64,000 nt of DNA, from NCBI RefSeq assembly GCF_027923705.1, contig NZ_AP026442.1, positions 2,480,001 through 2,544,000 of the forward strand, read 5' to 3'. Both the position numbers and the translations under genes were made by a program. The stretch comes from Cellulomonas sp. NTE-D12 (GTDB taxonomy: Bacteria; Actinomycetota; Actinomycetes; Actinomycetales; Cellulomonadaceae). Below are positions 62,761 to 64,000 of this stretch, in pieces. The notes below the pieces were generated by a model, which did not search any database, was not told the origin of the DNA, and saw nothing but the letters and a program-made list of their open reading frames with translations. Positions within the stretch are counted from its first letter, which is position 1, and the number at the start of each line of letters is the position of its first letter.

Positions 62761-63705
62761 GTGCCCGGCTCACCCTTCGTCTCGTACGCCCAGAACCGTG
62801 AGGACGTCGTGCTCTGGCGCGCGCTGCACGACGTGGCGGAGGGCAGGTACGTCGACGTCGGCGCCAACGACCCTCGGCTGTTCTCCGTGACCCGCGGCTT
62901 CTACGACCAGGGCTGGCGCGGCATCACCGTCGAGCCGGTGCCCGCCTTCGCCGACGCGCAGCGCAGGGAGCGCCCCGAGGACACGCTGGTCGAGGCCGCG
63001 ATCACCGACGGCGCCGTCGGCACCGTGACGCTGCACCTGATTGCGGACACGGGCCTGTCGACGCTGGTCGACGACGTCAGCGCGCGCCAGGCCGCGGACG
63101 GCTTCACCAGCGAGGACGTCACCGTCGCGGCGCGCCGTCTGGACGACGTGCTCGACGAGGCCGGCTGGCAGGGCACCGACATCCACTTCATGGTCGTCGA
63201 CGTGGAGGGCGCCGAGCTGCAGGTGCTGCGCAGCGTCGACCTGACGCGCTGGAAGCCCTGGGTCCTCGTCATCGAGTCGACGGCTCCCCGCTCGACCGAG
63301 CCGACGCACGGCGAGTGGGAGGACATCGTCCTCGCGGCCGGCTACACGTTCTGCTTCTTCGACGGTCTCTCGCGGTTCTACTGCTCCGCGGAGCACCCCG
63401 AGCTGCAGCCGCTGCTGAGCTACCCCGCGTCGCCGCTCGACGAGTACGACACCGATGTGGACCGGACCCGTCGCGACACCATCGAGCGCCTGACCGGTGA
63501 GAACTCGAGCCTGACCGACGAGCTCGTCCGCTGGCGGTCGAGGGCGCTGACCCGGTGGGCCGAGCGGTCCGACGCACCACCGGCCGGGCGGGCAGAGGAC
63601 CAGCAGCGGATCGCGGCGCTCGAGAAGGAGCTGCAGGCGACTCGAGCCACGCTCTCGTGGCGGATCACGGCGCCGTTGCGAGCCGTGCGCGGTCTGGGTC
63701 GCTGA
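62761..63705 (+). CDS. FkbM family methyltransferase
   Basis: The protein has 314 residues. PFVSYAQNREDVVLWRALHD opens the FkbM domain. YVDVGANDPRLFSVTRGFYD is the SAM loop (DVGAN), VEPVPAFADAQRRERPED and FMVVDVEGAELQVLRSVDL follow. After residue 235 comes a charged helical tail ending in SWRITAPLRAVRGLGR, a motif shared by many actinobacterial wall-glycan enzymes. It is likely to O-methylate a sugar of the polysaccharide. GTG 62761 is set by the TATGAT box 6 nt upstream. The stop overlaps the next ATG by one base (TGATG), so the following gene is co-translated. Confidence 0.9.
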   Translation: MPGSPFVSYAQNREDVVLWRALHDVAEGRYVDVGANDPRLFSVTRGFYDQGWRGITVEPVPAFADAQRRERPEDTLVEAAITDGAVGTVTLHLIADTGLSTLVDDVSARQAADGFTSEDVTVAARRLDDVLDEAGWQGTDIHFMVVDVEGAELQVLRSVDLTRWKPWVLVIESTAPRSTEPTHGEWEDIVLAAGYTFCFFDGLSRFYCSAEHPELQPLLSYPASPLDEYDTDVDRTRRDTIERLTGENSSLTDELVRWRSRALTRWAERSDAPPAGRAEDQQRIAALEKELQATRATLSWRITAPLRAVRGLGR

Positions 63706-64000
63706 TGCGGTCCACGTCGACCGAGGACGCCCGAGCCTCCGAGCTCGCGGTGGCCCTCGGACAAAGGCTTCGCGCTGCCGCCGACGCGGCCCTCGAGACC
63801 TCTCCGCCCCCCGCTCCCGATCCCGTGAGCGACGCCGACTCGTGCCTGCAGGCCCTGGTCCGCGAGCTCGCCGGCACGGTCGACGCGCGACTGGCCTGGC
63901 TGACGCTGACCGCGCTCGCGGGAGCCTTCCCGGTGCCCGAGGACGTCCGCCACCTGCTGCGCGCCGCCGACCTGGAGGACGCCGAGGAGCTGACCGTCAC
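63705..64000 (+). CDS. Unidentified protein, 5' part (runs off window)
   Basis: About 98 codons are visible before the window ends, with no stop. The sequence begins MRSTSTEDARASELAVALGQ and is Ala-, Leu- and Asp-rich. It has an amphipathic, helical look (VDARLAWLTLTALAGAFPVP) and no recognisable motif. ATG overlaps the FkbM stop by one base. The operon context suggests the N-terminal helical region of another wall-polysaccharide enzyme, but that is a guess. Confidence 0.6.
   Translation, partial: MRSTSTEDARASELAVALGQRLRAAADAALETSPPPAPDPVSDADSCLQALVRELAGTVDARLAWLTLTALAGAFPVPEDVRHLLRAADLEDAEELTV

Overview
The window is very GC-rich, free of mobile elements and RNA genes, and densely packed with overlapping genes, many starting at GTG. 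It encodes MtrA, a WhiB2-type protein, DUF3499, DUF5719, TIGR03089 and a type I ManA. This set points to an actinobacterium, most likely in the Micrococcales (Cellulomonas-like); the genus is an inference.

Left part (1-19.6 kb). It opens with the 5' end of mtrA. Next comes the MoxR operon (repeat-rich membrane protein, DUF4129, DUF4350, MoxR ATPase, DUF58), followed by a winged-helix protein, SpoIIM, RDD and a cation exporter. A conserved actinobacterial block follows: Trm112-like, a degenerate phosphomannomutase, a zinc ribbon, DUF3499, a zincin-like protein, a WbbL-like rhamnosyltransferase, DUF5719, a 1203-residue membrane glycosyltransferase and whiB2.

Middle part (19.6-33 kb). It holds glycosyltransferases, a MycE-type methyltransferase fused to a WsaF-type glycosyltransferase, TIGR03089, manA, multi-spanning DUF6541 and DUF2142 proteins, a four-gene operon (polyprenyl-P glycosyltransferase, DUF2304, flippase, GT2), and rmlA.

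Central sugar island (33-46 kb). Two convergent operons meet at a hairpin near 38.0 kb. The plus-strand operon is rfbH, rfbG, a ferredoxin reductase, a 7Fe-type ferredoxin and a GtrB-like transferase. The minus-strand operon is rfbF, gtrA, a ThDP carboligase resembling YerE, and an SDR reductase. Together they predict glucose-1-P to CDP-glucose, to the 4-keto-6-deoxy sugar, then C3 deoxygenation, then two-carbon branching from pyruvate and reduction: a yersiniose-like branched 3,6-dideoxyhexose. GtrB, GtrA and two adjacent low-GC GT-C proteins could place a sugar on the wall glycan by the polyprenyl-phosphate route.

Right part (46-64 kb). It is a cell-wall polysaccharide locus with FkbM/GT4, GT4 and WsaF-like proteins, rmlD and rmlC (divergent), two GT4 enzymes, GT8-like/GT4 and GT2/GT4 two-domain proteins, two GDP-mannose 4,6-dehydratase homologues, an FkbM methyltransferase and a gene running off the end. 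No rmlB is visible.

Recurrent signals: at least nine genes begin 6-7 nt after a TAnnnT box, which suggests leaderless mRNAs, and several convergent gene pairs are separated by perfect hairpins.
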